DNA of 64,000 nucleotides from Aminobacter niigataensis (GCF_014200015.1 NZ_JACHOT010000002.1:62001-126000), one strand, 5' to 3'. Shown: positions 18,313-27,831, numbered from the stretch's first letter. Numbers and translations are program-made. The notes: generated by a model not told the origin, from the sequence alone.

Positions 18313-19713
18313 ATGAGCGACAAGAAGGCCAGCAACCAGATGTGGGGCGGACGTTTTGCCTCGGGCCCGGCCGCGATCATGGAGGCGATCAACGCCTCCA
18401 TCGGCTTCGACAAGAAGCTCTACGCCCAGGACATCCGAGGTTCCGTCGCCCACTCCGAGATGCTGGCGGAAACGGGCATTATTTCTGTCGCAGATCAACA
18501 GAAAATCGCTCACGGGCTGAACACGATCCTGCGAGAAATCGAAGACGGCAAGTTCACCTTCTCGACCCGGCTCGAAGACATCCACATGAACATCGAGTCG
18601 CGCCTAGCTGAGCTGATCGGTCCGGCCGCCGGCCGCCTGCACACCGCCCGCTCGCGCAACGACCAGGTGGCGGTCGACTTCCGCCTCTGGGTCAAGGATG
18701 AATTCCACCGCATCGCCGAGGCGCTGAAGGGGCTGATCGCGGCCTTCCTCGAACGCGCCGAGCAGCACGCAGGAACGGTCATGCCCGGCTTCACCCATCT
18801 CCAGACGGCGCAGCCGGTGACCTTCGGCCATCACTGCATGGCCTATGTCGAGATGTTCGCGCGTGACCTCAGCCGCGTCCGCGACGCGGTTCAGCGCATG
18901 GACGAGAGCCCGCTGGGTGCCGCCGCTCTCGCTGGCACCGGTTTCCCGATCGACCGTTTCAAGACCGCCGCAGCGCTCGGCTTCCGCGAGCCGACCCGCA
19001 ACTCGCTCGACAGCGTCTCGGACCGCGACTACGCGCTCGAGTTTCTGTCGATCGCCGCGATCTGCGCCACGCATATGTCGCGGCTCGCCGAGGAGATCGT
19101 CATCTGGTCGACGCCGCAATTTGGCTTCGTGCGCCTGTCGGATTCCTTCTCCACCGGCTCGTCAATCATGCCGCAGAAGAAGAACCCTGACGCCGCCGAA
19201 CTGGTGCGTGCCAAGACCGGCCGCGTCAACGGTCATCTGATCGGTCTTCTGACTGTGATGAAGGGCCTGCCGCTGACCTATTCCAAGGACATGCAGGAAG
19301 ACAAGGAAGCGGTGTTCGACGCCGCCGAGACGCTCGACCTGATGCTCGCCGCCATGACCGGCATGGTCGGCGACATGACCATCAACGACCAGGCAATGAA
19401 GCGCGCCGCCGGCTCGGGCTATTCGACCGCGACCGACCTTGCCGACTGGTTGGTGCGCGAGATCGGCCTGCCCTTCCGCGAGGCCCACCACGTCACCGGC
19501 CGGGCCGTGGCACTGGCCGAAAGCAAGAAGGTCGGGCTGGAAAAGCTCACGCTTGACGACCTCAAGTCGATCCACGACGGCATCACCGACGACATCTTCT
19601 CGGTGCTGTCGGTGCAGAACTCGGTGAAGAGCCGCACTTCCTTCGGCGGCACGGCACCCGCAGAGGTGAAGAAACAGATCCGCTACTGGAAGAAACGTCT
19701 TACCAAGGCCTGA
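18313..19713 (+). CDS. argH: argininosuccinate lyase
   Basis: Last step of arginine synthesis: argininosuccinate to arginine plus fumarate. The 466-residue protein has the fumarase-superfamily signature [12 protein letters not shown] and the conserved [10 protein letters not shown] and [16 protein letters not shown]. The ATG at 18313 begins [15 protein letters not shown], the usual start of the family. It heads a plus-strand group with a small gene, lptM and lysA. Confidence 0.97.
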   Translation: MSDKKASNQMWGGRFASGPAAIMEAINASIGFDKKLYAQDIRGSVAHSEMLAETGIISVADQQKIAHGLNTILREIEDGKFTFSTRLEDIHMNIESRLAELIGPAAGRLHTARSRNDQVAVDFRLWVKDEFHRIAEALKGLIAAFLERAEQHAGTVMPGFTHLQTAQPVTFGHHCMAYVEMFARDLSRVRDAVQRMDESPLGAAALAGTGFPIDRFKTAAALGFREPTRNSLDSVSDRDYALEFLSIAAICATHMSRLAEEIVIWSTPQFGFVRLSDSFSTGSSIMPQKKNPDAAELVRAKTGRVNGHLIGLLTVMKGLPLTYSKDMQEDKEAVFDAAETLDLMLAAMTGMVGDMTINDQAMKRAAGSGYSTATDLADWLVREIGLPFREAHHVTGRAVALAESKKVGLEKLTLDDLKSIHDGITDDIFSVLSVQNSVKSRTSFGGTAPAEVKKQIRYWKKRLTKA

Positions 19714-19721
19714 GGTCTGAG

Positions 19722-19997
19722 ATGGAAACCGACGACATCTTTGTAAGGCATGCCAATCAAGGCAAGGCCAAACTGAGTCTGTCGCTCCTTCCGAACGAAA
19801 GTGAGGAAGAGGCGGCCGCCCCACTCATTCTCATTCAGTGGCCCCAGCAAGCACTGCGTCTGTTGGGCGAACTTCTGATCGCAATAGCAGACAGCGAAAA
19901 AGAGCGGCATAGGTCGGCCAGTCCCAAAGGCGCCGGAAGCTTTCACTTTGATCCGGCGTCGGAATTCGGTTTCTACATTAATCGACTGGACGAATAG
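19722..19997 (+). CDS. conserved small protein of unknown function
   Basis: A 91-residue soluble protein with an acidic N-terminus, a central hydrophobic helix (PLILIQWPQQALRLLGELL), and a basic segment before the end. No known domain is recognised. It starts 8 nt after argH, behind GAGGTCTGAG, and matches neighbouring codon use, which supports real translation. It is probably part of the argH-lysA transcript. Confidence 0.6.
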   Translation: METDDIFVRHANQGKAKLSLSLLPNESEEEAAAPLILIQWPQQALRLLGELLIAIADSEKERHRSASPKGAGSFHFDPASEFGFYINRLDE

Positions 19998-20087
19998 CTG
20001 AAGACAACGCGGCGCGTGATTGCCGGGGTGCAAAGCCCAAAAATCTCCGCTACAAGCGGCGAGGAATTTTTCTCGGATGGATGGGTC

Positions 20088-20294
20088 ATGACCGCTGGCA
20101 GGATTTTGGTGACGCTTGGGCTGATCGCGGCGGTCGGCATGGTTTCGGCCTGCGGCCGCAAGGGCGACCTCGACACCCCTTACGATGCAGCAGTGCAGGC
20201 GCAAAAAGATGCTGCAAAGGCCGGCCAGCCCGCGACCGCCACGCCGCAGAAACCGGTCGAGGACAAGCCTTTCATCCTCGACCCGCTGCTCTGA
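20088..20294 (+). CDS. lptM: LptM-like small lipoprotein
   Basis: A 68-residue lipoprotein: hydrophobic signal, then lipobox VSAC with the acylated cysteine at position 22, followed at once by GRKGDLDTP, the conserved core of the LptM/YifL family. In E. coli LptM helps LptD mature into the LPS translocon at the outer membrane. The setting directly upstream of lysA is the classic one. The ATG at 20088 is used because only it gives a proper signal peptide. Confidence 0.82.
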   Translation: MTAGRILVTLGLIAAVGMVSACGRKGDLDTPYDAAVQAQKDAAKAGQPATATPQKPVEDKPFILDPLL

Positions 20295-20324
20295 GCCGCG
20301 CTCCACCTTTCGAAAGCAGTTGCC

Positions 20325-21593
20325 GTGAACCATTTCGACTATCGTGACGGCGTCCTCCACGCTGAAGACGTAGCGCTGACCGACATCGCGCGGATCGTCG
20401 GCACGCCGTTCTATTGCTATTCCACGGCGACGCTGACGCGACACTTCAACGTCTTCTCCAAGGCCTTTGCCGACCTCGACGCGCTGGTCTGCTACGCCAT
20501 GAAGGCGAATTCCAACCAAGCAGTGTTGAAGACGCTTGCCCGGCTCGGCGCCGGCGCCGACGTGGTGTCGGAAGGCGAGATGCGGCGTGCGCTGGCCGCG
20601 GGCATTCCGGCGAACAAGATCCTGTTCTCCGGCGTCGGCAAGACGGCCCGCGAGATGGATTTCGCGCTGCAGGCCGGCATCCTGTGCTTCAATGTCGAAT
20701 CCGAACCGGAACTCGAGCTTCTGTCGGCACGCGCAGTGGCCAATGGCAAGGCCGCACCGGTGTCGCTGCGCATCAACCCCGATGTCGACGCCAAGACGCA
20801 CAAGAAGATCTCGACAGGTCTCGCCGAAAACAAGTTCGGCATTCCAAGGCAGCACGCACGTGAGGTGTATGCCCGCGCGGCCGCCCTGCCCGGTCTCAAG
20901 GTGACCGGCATCGACATGCATATCGGCAGCCAGATCACCGAGCTGCAGCCCTTCGACGACGCCTTTGCGCTGCTGGTCGAGCTGGTCGCGACGCTGCGCG
21001 CCGACGGCCATGCCATCGACCATGTCGATCTCGGCGGCGGGCTGGGCATTCCTTACAAGACCGACAACTCGCCGCCGCCGCTGCCCGACGCCTATGCCCA
21101 GATCGTGCACAAGCATGTCGGCAAGCTCGGCCTCAAGGTGATGTTCGAACCGGGCCGCCTGATCGTCGGCAATGCCGGCATCCTGGTGTCCGAAGTGATC
21201 TTCGTGAAGGAAGGCGACGCCAAGAACTTCCTCATCGTCGACGCGGCGATGAACGACCTGATCCGGCCGACGCTCTACGACGCCTATCACGACATCCGCC
21301 CGGTGGTGCAGGCCAAGGCCGATGCGCCGCGCATGACGGTCGACATCGTCGGGCCGGTCTGCGAGACCGGCGATTTCCTCGGCCTCGACCGCGACCTGCC
21401 AAGGCTCAACTCAGGCGACCTGATCGCGGTCAGCACTGCCGGCGCCTATGGCGCGGTGCAGGCGGGCACCTACAACACCCGTCCCTTGGTGCCGGAAATT
21501 CTGGTCGACGGCGACCGCTTCCACGTCATCCGCAAGCGCCAGACCTATGACGAACTGATCGGCCTCGATTCTGTACCGGACTGGCTGGCGTAG
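20325..21593 (+). CDS. lysA: diaminopimelate decarboxylase
   Basis: PLP enzyme converting meso-diaminopimelate to lysine. The 422-residue protein contains the PLP lysine in CYAMKANSN, FEPGRLIVG for phosphate binding, and GPVCETGDFLG, which supplies the cysteine reaching across the dimer. The start is a GTG (reads VNHFDYRDG) 30 nt after lptM. It completes an amino-acid synthesis unit with argH. Confidence 0.96.
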   Translation: MNHFDYRDGVLHAEDVALTDIARIVGTPFYCYSTATLTRHFNVFSKAFADLDALVCYAMKANSNQAVLKTLARLGAGADVVSEGEMRRALAAGIPANKILFSGVGKTAREMDFALQAGILCFNVESEPELELLSARAVANGKAAPVSLRINPDVDAKTHKKISTGLAENKFGIPRQHAREVYARAAALPGLKVTGIDMHIGSQITELQPFDDAFALLVELVATLRADGHAIDHVDLGGGLGIPYKTDNSPPPLPDAYAQIVHKHVGKLGLKVMFEPGRLIVGNAGILVSEVIFVKEGDAKNFLIVDAAMNDLIRPTLYDAYHDIRPVVQAKADAPRMTVDIVGPVCETGDFLGLDRDLPRLNSGDLIAVSTAGAYGAVQAGTYNTRPLVPEILVDGDRFHVIRKRQTYDELIGLDSVPDWLA

Positions 21594-21610
21594 GAGCGTC
21601 GTATCTGGTG

Positions 21611-21772
21611 CGGTTGCTCGGCCGTGCGTCCTTCGACAAGCTCAGGATGAGGACGGTCAGCGCCAGCGATGTATCGTCGAACCGTTCAAATCGAACTCCT
21701 TCAACGTGAGCGCCACCAGCACCAACGGTCCACATCCTGAGCTTGTCGAAGGACGCATGATCGAGCAACCGC
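21611..21772. repeat. 162-bp palindromic repeat element
   Basis: Perfect 25-bp arms at 21625-21649 and 21733-21757 (core CCTTCGACAAGCTCAGGATG) are nested within outer 11-bp arms GCGGTTGCTCG (21611-21621) and CGAGCAACCGC (21762-21772). It is the same family as at 12654. It occupies half of the 319-nt gap between lysA and the DUF4175 gene; nothing else was seen there apart from a GCGGAAGGG ribosome site. Confidence 0.88.
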
Positions 21773-21912
21773 ACTAACTCGATCAACAATCAGCGAAGAT
21801 AAACCTGGGTGGCTATTTCACGATTGCGTTGGTCGCCTCGCCTTCGCCGTGATTGATGGTATTCTGCCATAGGCAGGTGGCCGCATCCCGCGCCGCCCAA
21901 GCGGAAGGGCCG

Positions 21913-24489
21913 ATGACGGAACCGACCAGATCAGCTCTGCATCGAGACATCGCCGCCAGACTGGGCAGGACACGCCTGGCCATAGGCGCGGCCATGATCG
22001 TCGAGCGTGGCTGGCCGCTGGTGCTGCCGCTGCTCGTCACAGCCAGCTTGTTCCTCAGCCTGTCATGGCTCGGCCTGTTCCGCCTGTTGCCCGACATGGC
22101 GCGACTGGCGCTGATCGTGGCCTTCGCCATCGCCGGGCTCGCGTCGCTCTATCCCCTGCGTTTTTTCCGCCTGCCTTCCTGGGCCGAGATCGACAGCCGC
22201 CTCGAACGCGCCAACCAGCTGCTGCACACGCCGGTGCAGGTCCAGACCGACCGGCCATCGGGCAAGGCGGACGGGTTTGCCGACGCCCTGTGGCGCGAGC
22301 ACCAAAAGCGCATGGCCGAGCGGCTGGGCACCCTTGGCGGCGACATGCCGCGCACCAACGTGCCGGAGCGCGACCCCTGGGCGCTGCGGGCGGCGGCGGC
22401 ACTGCTGCTGGTCTGTGCCTTCGCCTTCTCGTTCGGCCCGATGGGCGGCCGGCTGGGCGACGCCTTCCGGGCGCATGCGGCGCGCGACGCCGTTCCGCCG
22501 CGCATCGACGCCTGGGTGACGCCGCCGACCTACACCGGCAAGGCACCGATCTTCCTGACCGCCGACGCCAGCAAGGACGTTCCCGTCATCAGCGTGCCGG
22601 AAGGCAGCGAACTGTCGTTGCGGGTGACCGGCGGCAGCGGCGAGGAAACGCTTGCCTACACCAATGCCAAAGGCGAGGTCCGTGATATTGCACCGAGCGG
22701 AGCCAACGCCGATCCGGCCAAGCCGGCAATGACAGGCCCGGTTGCCGCCGTGCGGCAGTTTGCCGACAAGCTGACCACCGAGGGCCGGCTTACGCTGAAA
22801 TCCGGCAACGACGATCTGGACAGCTGGGCCTTCACCGTCGTCGCGGACAATGTGCCGAAGATCAGCTTCGTCGGCGAGCCCAAGCGCGCCGTCAACGGTA
22901 CGCTGGAACTGACCTACAACATCGAAGACGACTACGGCGCCGCTTCGGCCAAGGCCGATTTCGCCCTTGCCGAGGACCAGGCGCCGGATGCGCGCCCGCT
23001 CTACGGCGCACCCGAAATGCCGCTTTCACTGCCGCGCCGCGGCGCCGCGAAGAAGCCTGTGAAGGCAACGCGCGACCTGACTGAGCATGTCTGGGCCGGC
23101 GCCTCCGTCAGGCTCACACTGCACGCCGTCGACGACGCCGGCCAGGAAGCGAAAAGCGAAACCAAGACGATCATCCTGCCCGAAAAGCCCTTCACCAACC
23201 CGCTGGCCCGGGCGGTGATCGAGCAGCGCCGGCTGCTGGCGCTCGACGCCAACGCCAAGCCGCGCGTGCTCGAGCTGATGGACGCCATCACGCTGAGACC
23301 AGAGGACACGATCGACAACCTCTCGCACTATCTCGCTTTGATGAGCGCGCGTGCGCGGCTGAAGATGGCCGGCTCCGACGACCAGTTGCGCGAGGTCGTG
23401 ACCTATCTCTGGCAGGTCGCGCTCGGCATCGAGGAAGGCGACCTGTCGGCGGCGGAGAAGCGTCTGCGCCAGGCGCAGCAAGCACTTCAGGATGCGCTCG
23501 AACGCGGCGCCAGCGACGAGGAGATCGACAAGCTCATGGCCGAGCTCCGCGAAGCCATGAACGATTTCCTGCGCGAGTTTGCCGAACGCAACCAGCAGAA
23601 CCAGACCACCCAGAACCAGGCGCCCGGCCAGGAGCTGCGCCAGAGCGACCTGCAGCGCATGCTCGACCAGATCGAGAACCTGGCCAAGTCGGGCAATCGG
23701 GACCAGGCCCGCGAGTTGCTGTCGCAGTTGCAGGACATGATGAACAACCTGCAGGCCGGCAGGCGCCAGCAAGGCCAGCAGGGCCAGCAGAACTCCGAAA
23801 TGCGCCAGCAGATGGACAAGCTCGGCGAGATCATGCGGCGCCAGCAGGAGATGATGAACGAGACGTTCCGCATGGACCAGATGCAGCGCGGCCAGCAGCA
23901 GCAGGACAACCCTTTCGGCGAGAACGGCGAGCCCGGCGAGCAGCAGCAACAGGGCCAGCAAGGCGAAGGCCAGCAGGGCCGGCCGATGACGCCGCAGGAA
24001 TTTGCCGACGCGCTCAAGCAGTTGCAGCAGGGCCAGGGCCAGCTTGAAAAAGACCTCGAAGCGCTGATGAAGGGCCTCGAAGGCATGGGCATCAAGCCGG
24101 GAGAAGGTTTCGGCGATGCCGGCGAATCGATGAACCAGGCCGAGGGTGCGCTCGGCAAGGGCGAAGGCGACCGCGCCGTCGGCCACCAGGGTCGCGCGCT
24201 GGAAGCCCTGCGCAAGGGCGCGCAGGACATGATGCAGCAGATGCAGGCCATGCAGGGCGACCAGGGCGGCAGCGAGGAAGGCGGCCGCCAGCAAAACGCC
24301 GACCGCGACCCGCTGGGCCGTCCGCGCGCCACCACCGGCCCCGATTTCGGCGATTCGGTGAAGGTGCCTGACGAGATCGACGTCCAGCGCGCGCGCCAGA
24401 TCCTCGACGCCATCCGCAAGCGGCTCGGCAACGCGCTCAGCCCCGAGCTGGAGCGCAGCTATCTCGAACGGCTGCTCGAGTTGAAGTAG
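21913..24489 (+). CDS. DUF4175/TIGR02302-like large membrane protein
   Basis: An 858-residue protein. Two to three helices lie near the N-terminus (about 35-85 and 160-180), then an Ig-like extracellular region, then a long helical region rich in Gln, Glu and Met (about 500-800) with runs such as QQGQQGQQNSEM and MQQMQAMQGDQ, and a conserved C-terminus ending ERSYLERLLELK. This layout matches the alphaproteobacterial family usually labelled TIGR02302. No enzymatic motif is visible and the role is unknown. The ATG at 21913 follows GCGGAAGGG. Confidence 0.85.
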   Translation: MTEPTRSALHRDIAARLGRTRLAIGAAMIVERGWPLVLPLLVTASLFLSLSWLGLFRLLPDMARLALIVAFAIAGLASLYPLRFFRLPSWAEIDSRLERANQLLHTPVQVQTDRPSGKADGFADALWREHQKRMAERLGTLGGDMPRTNVPERDPWALRAAAALLLVCAFAFSFGPMGGRLGDAFRAHAARDAVPPRIDAWVTPPTYTGKAPIFLTADASKDVPVISVPEGSELSLRVTGGSGEETLAYTNAKGEVRDIAPSGANADPAKPAMTGPVAAVRQFADKLTTEGRLTLKSGNDDLDSWAFTVVADNVPKISFVGEPKRAVNGTLELTYNIEDDYGAASAKADFALAEDQAPDARPLYGAPEMPLSLPRRGAAKKPVKATRDLTEHVWAGASVRLTLHAVDDAGQEAKSETKTIILPEKPFTNPLARAVIEQRRLLALDANAKPRVLELMDAITLRPEDTIDNLSHYLALMSARARLKMAGSDDQLREVVTYLWQVALGIEEGDLSAAEKRLRQAQQALQDALERGASDEEIDKLMAELREAMNDFLREFAERNQQNQTTQNQAPGQELRQSDLQRMLDQIENLAKSGNRDQARELLSQLQDMMNNLQAGRRQQGQQGQQNSEMRQQMDKLGEIMRRQQEMMNETFRMDQMQRGQQQQDNPFGENGEPGEQQQQGQQGEGQQGRPMTPQEFADALKQLQQGQGQLEKDLEALMKGLEGMGIKPGEGFGDAGESMNQAEGALGKGEGDRAVGHQGRALEALRKGAQDMMQQMQAMQGDQGGSEEGGRQQNADRDPLGRPRATTGPDFGDSVKVPDEIDVQRARQILDAIRKRLGNALSPELERSYLERLLELK

Positions 24490-24527
24490 CCGGCCTCCAG
24501 CCGGCCGGCTGCATCAGATTGGGATCT

Positions 24528-25154
24528 TCAGCCTGGAACCATCCCCGCTTCGCGCGCCATGGCGAAATCCTTCTGGCTGGCGCGCTGGAAGGCCGGCCGG
24601 GCGGTCAGCCTGTCGAGATATTCCTTGAACACCGGCTTCTCGGGCAGGACCTTCAGCACCTGGGTGCCAAAGTTGATGCCGCCGCCGATCTGGGTGTCGG
24701 CCGCGGTGAAGCGGTCGCCGGCGATGTAGGGCCGCGACGACAGCGTGCGTTCCAGATTGGTGATCATTTCGCTGAACGAACCGTAGGAATAGCCGCTGCC
24801 CATGAACTCGTGGCCATGCGCCTTGGCCGCCAGGACGGGGTCGAACACCCCATCGGCATAGACAAGCCAGGTCAAATAGGGTGCGCGCATCTTGTCGCCG
24901 ATGGCGGGCGCCAGGCCCGCTTCGGGGAAGGCATCGCAGAGATAGGTACAGATCGCAGCCCGCTCGGTGACGACCGTGCCGTCATGGACAATCGCCGGGA
25001 CCTTCTTGTTGGGCTGGATCGACCGGTATTCTTCCGGCGCCCCGTCAGGCGCACGGATATCGATCTTCTCGATCTGGTAAGGCGCGCCGAGTTCCTCGAG
25101 CAGCCACAGGATGTTGGACGCGCGCGACCATGGCGCATGGTAAAAAGTGATCAT
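24528..25154 (-). CDS. glutathione S-transferase family protein
   Basis: A 208-residue soluble protein with a thioredoxin-like N-terminal domain (MITFYHAPWSRASNILWLLEE, with S11 as the likely catalytic serine; KKVPAIVHDG carries the cis-proline and TERAAI the glutathione-binding residues) and a helical C-terminal domain with FTAADTQIG. It detoxifies or isomerises electrophiles using glutathione; the substrate is unknown. It lies downstream of the LysR gene on the same strand. Confidence 0.88.
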   Translation of the reverse strand: MITFYHAPWSRASNILWLLEELGAPYQIEKIDIRAPDGAPEEYRSIQPNKKVPAIVHDGTVVTERAAICTYLCDAFPEAGLAPAIGDKMRAPYLTWLVYADGVFDPVLAAKAHGHEFMGSGYSYGSFSEMITNLERTLSSRPYIAGDRFTAADTQIGGGINFGTQVLKVLPEKPVFKEYLDRLTARPAFQRASQKDFAMAREAGMVPG

Positions 25155-25248
25155 GGCTTCCTCCTCGTTTCAGCTGCCCCCAGCATAGCATCGCCCTCCT
25201 GACAGCAGTTTGTCAGGAGCATTGACAGGAAGTCGCCCCAGTCCGGGA

Positions 25249-26109
25249 TCAGCGGCGCTGATGGAAAGCGTCGCGGATGGCGTCCGCCATGGCGTCGACG
25301 GCTTCGCTGATGGCGCGCGGGTTACGATGCAGCACGACCCTTGTCGTATCGATCGGGCCGAAGCCTTCGGCTTCCGTCAACTCCCGGCAGTCGGCCGGGA
25401 TATTGCTGCGCGCGATCGGCGCCACGCCCAGGCCGGCAGTGACGGCAAGGGTCAGCCCGTTCGTGGTGTCGCTGGTATAGGCGAACCGGTAGTCGATGCC
25501 GCGCTGTTCGAGCGAGCGGAGTGCCAATTCGCGACACCAGCCCTCGCGGGTGTAGATGGCGACCGGCAAGGGCCGCTCCCGATGCAGGTCATGATGATTC
25601 GAGGTGACCCAGACAGTCGGGTCATGCATCAGCACCTCGACGCCCGTAGGCGCCTGCCATTCGAAAACCACCGCCAGGTCAAGCTCTCCAGCCGCAAGAG
25701 CCGCCAGTTGGGAGACCGAATAGCCGAACCGGACCGTCACTTCCACCTGGGCGTGGCGCTTGGTGAATGCTCCCAGCGCACGCGACAGGACGGGCTGCCC
25801 ATACTCCTCCGGCAGCCCGATGCGGACCGGGCCGCCGAGCGGCGCCGACCGCATCGACGAGGCCGTCTCGTCGAGCAATGCGATGATGCGGCGGGCATTG
25901 TCGACAAGATCGCCGCCTCGCTGCGTCAGCGTCACGCCACGCGCGCCGCGTTCGAACAGGACGTCGCCGACGACCTCCTCGAGCCGCTTGATCTGCATGC
26001 TGATCGCCGACTGGGTGCGCCCGACGGCTTCCGCCGCGCGGGTAAAATTGCCGCTGTCCGCTACCGCCAGGAACGTACGCAAGAGGTCGCTGTCGAGGCG
26101 AACGGTCAT
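25249..26109 (-). CDS. LysR family transcriptional regulator
   Basis: The 286 residues consist of an N-terminal winged helix-turn-helix (LLRTFLAVADSGNFTRAAEAVGRTQSAISMQIKRLEE) and a periplasmic-binding-like effector domain. Its own start faces a 340-nt gap that precedes a DMT transporter, so that transporter or the small ORF in the gap is the most likely target. The effector is unknown. Confidence 0.92.
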   Translation of the reverse strand: MTVRLDSDLLRTFLAVADSGNFTRAAEAVGRTQSAISMQIKRLEEVVGDVLFERGARGVTLTQRGGDLVDNARRIIALLDETASSMRSAPLGGPVRIGLPEEYGQPVLSRALGAFTKRHAQVEVTVRFGYSVSQLAALAAGELDLAVVFEWQAPTGVEVLMHDPTVWVTSNHHDLHRERPLPVAIYTREGWCRELALRSLEQRGIDYRFAYTSDTTNGLTLAVTAGLGVAPIARSNIPADCRELTEAEGFGPIDTTRVVLHRNPRAISEAVDAMADAIRDAFHQRR

Positions 26110-26140
26110 GGCATTTCACCACCAGTCATAAGGAATTCTA

Positions 26141-26242
26141 ATGACTGCCATCATTCCAATTCGTTTGCATCGTGTCAAACGCCAATGGATAGTCCGCCTA
26201 CCCATTGGAAGGTGGCCGTTAGATGCGGCTACGGACTGGTAA
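26141..26242 (+). CDS. candidate 33-residue small protein or leader peptide
   Basis: The ATG at 26141 has AAGGA six nucleotides upstream and opens MTAIIPIRLHRVKRQWIVRL, with three tryptophans (15, 25, 33) in 33 codons. The stop TAA at 26240 is followed 17 nt later by a strong terminator, so a short independent transcript is plausible. The peptide is basic and has no recognised homologue. It may equally be an untranslated small RNA. It is divergent from the LysR gene. Confidence 0.35.
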   Translation: MTAIIPIRLHRVKRQWIVRLPIGRWPLDAATDW

Positions 26243-26259
26243 GTACCGTCCTCACTTTC

Positions 26260-26293
26260 ACCCGCCGCGGTTTTCACGGCGGGTATTTTTTTG
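26260..26293 (+). terminator. Rho-independent terminator with no annotated upstream gene
   Basis: The 8-bp stem ACCCGCCG/CGGCGGGT with a 9-nt loop is followed by ATTTTTTTG. The T tract shows it ends plus-strand transcription, yet the gene to its left runs the other way, so it marks a short transcript starting in 26110-26260. Confidence 0.85.
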
Positions 26294-26319
26294 CCCGATT
26301 CAAAATGCTGCGACGTCCG

Positions 26320-26343
26320 TTGCGCGTCCGATGGGACGCGCAA
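26320..26343. repeat. 10-bp inverted repeat upstream of DMT transporter
   Basis: TTGCGCGTCC (26320-26329) and its exact complement (26334-26343) form a tight hairpin with a GATG loop, 106 nt before the transporter start. It could be an operator or an RNA hairpin; no T tract follows. Confidence 0.5.
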
Positions 26344-26449
26344 AGCTGTAGACCGCTGGACCAACAGCCGGCTGCGACAAGCGCTCTCTATCCGCCGCGT
26401 CTCGCGGTAGAACTATCCGACGATCTCATGCGACAGGCCGACGGAGACC

Positions 26450-27394
26450 ATGCAGAACAGAACGCTTCTCGGCATCCTGTGCCTGTGCCTGGGCGTGCTG
26501 GTGTTTTCGATCCAGGATGCGCTGATCAAGGCCGTGGCCGGCACCTATCCGGTCAGCCAAGCGCTGCTGATCCGCGCCGTCGTGGCCCTGCCGATCCTGC
26601 TTTTTCTCGTACATCGTGATGTTGGCCTGGGCGCGCTGGCGTCACCGAACTGGCGCTTCCTGGCGACACGCTCGTCGATCCTGTTCATCTCCTACTGCGC
26701 CTACTACCTAGCGATCCCCGCCCTGCCGATCGCCGATGCCGCGGCACTGTTTTTCCTGGCACCGCTGCTGATCATGACGATGGCAGGCCCCTATCTCGGC
26801 GAACGGGTGCCGTGGCAGAGCCTCGTTGCCGGCGCTGTCGGCCTGCTCGGCGTCATCGTGATGGTCAATCCGGGTGCCGGAATTTTCGAATGGGCCGCGC
26901 TGCTGTCGCTGGTCTCGGCCTTCCTCTATGGCTTCTCACAGCTGATGGCGCGCAAGATCGGGGTGACCGAAAGCGCCACCACCATGGCCTTCTACCAGAA
27001 CGCCGCCTATCTCGTCGGCGCGGTCGCGATCGGCGCCACGTTCTCGGCAACCGGCTTCACCCAGACGGGCCACCCCAGCCTCGACTTCCTGATGCGTCCC
27101 TGGGTCTGGCCGAGCCTGCGCGATTTCCTGATGATGGGAGCCTGCGGCGTCATTGCCGCGGTCGGCATGACCCTTCTGGGCCAGGCCTACCGGCTTACGC
27201 CCGCCAACAAGGCAGCGACGTTCGAATATACCGGCCTGCTATGGGCGCCGCTGTGGGGTTTCCTGTTCTTCACCGAGATCCCGGACAGCGGCACGATCAT
27301 CGGCGCCCTGTTGATCGTCGGCGCCGGCATCTTCGCGCTGAATGTCGGCGGCCGGTCGCCTCAGGCCGCGCCAGCGAATGCCGCGGCCGACTGA
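26450..27394 (+). CDS. DMT family (EamA) transporter
   Basis: A ten-helix exporter-type membrane protein of 314 residues with two EamA repeats. The segment FSIQDALIKAVAGTYPVSQALLIRA is the conserved first repeat, and RLTPANKAATFEYTGLLWAPLWG the equivalent in the second. The substrate is unknown. The gene probably responds to the LysR regulator across the gap. Its 3' end overlaps the response-regulator gene by 34 nt, tail to tail. Confidence 0.88.
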   Translation: MQNRTLLGILCLCLGVLVFSIQDALIKAVAGTYPVSQALLIRAVVALPILLFLVHRDVGLGALASPNWRFLATRSSILFISYCAYYLAIPALPIADAAALFFLAPLLIMTMAGPYLGERVPWQSLVAGAVGLLGVIVMVNPGAGIFEWAALLSLVSAFLYGFSQLMARKIGVTESATTMAFYQNAAYLVGAVAIGATFSATGFTQTGHPSLDFLMRPWVWPSLRDFLMMGACGVIAAVGMTLLGQAYRLTPANKAATFEYTGLLWAPLWGFLFFTEIPDSGTIIGALLIVGAGIFALNVGGRSPQAAPANAAAD

Positions 27395-27762
27395 CCCGTC
27401 CTGGCCAATGCCAGCGACACCCGGTCGCGAATATCGGCAAGCGTGAACGGCTTCTGCACGACATCGATGATGATCGCGTCGAGCTCCTCGGCGCGTTCAC
27501 GCTGGTCGGCGTAGCCTGTCATCAAAAGGATCGGCAGCCCCGGGAAGGAGCGTGCCGCCAACTGCGCCATCTCGATGCCGTCCATCTCCGGCATGCGGAT
27601 GTCGGAGACGACAAGGTCGTAGACGCCCTTTTCGGCATGGATGCAGTCGAGCCCCTGCGCACCGTCGCAGGCGACATCGACAATATGGCCGGCGCGTTCG
27701 AGCGCGCGGGCAGCGAGGGTACGGACGGACTCGTCGTCCTCAACGATCAGAAGCTTTGCCAT
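27361..27762 (-). CDS. single-domain response regulator (CpdR-like)
   Basis: A lone receiver domain of 133 residues: acidic pocket at D9/D10 (VEDDESVRT), phospho-acceptor D54 in VVSDIRMPEMDG, and the conserved lysine in VVQKPF. No output domain is present. In alphaproteobacteria such proteins include CpdR, which directs ClpXP to degrade CtrA in the cell cycle; the match to the CpdR group is by general similarity. It lies downstream of hpt on the same strand and may share its transcript. Confidence 0.85.
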   Translation of the reverse strand: MAKLLIVEDDESVRTLAARALERAGHIVDVACDGAQGLDCIHAEKGVYDLVVSDIRMPEMDGIEMAQLAARSFPGLPILLMTGYADQRERAEELDAIIIDVVQKPFTLADIRDRVSLALARTGQSAAAFAGAA

Positions 27763-27831
27763 GGCGGCGATATTTGCCGCGACAGGTTGACGATTTCTGA
27801 AGGCCGGCGAGATTTGTGCCCCGTTGCGGGA

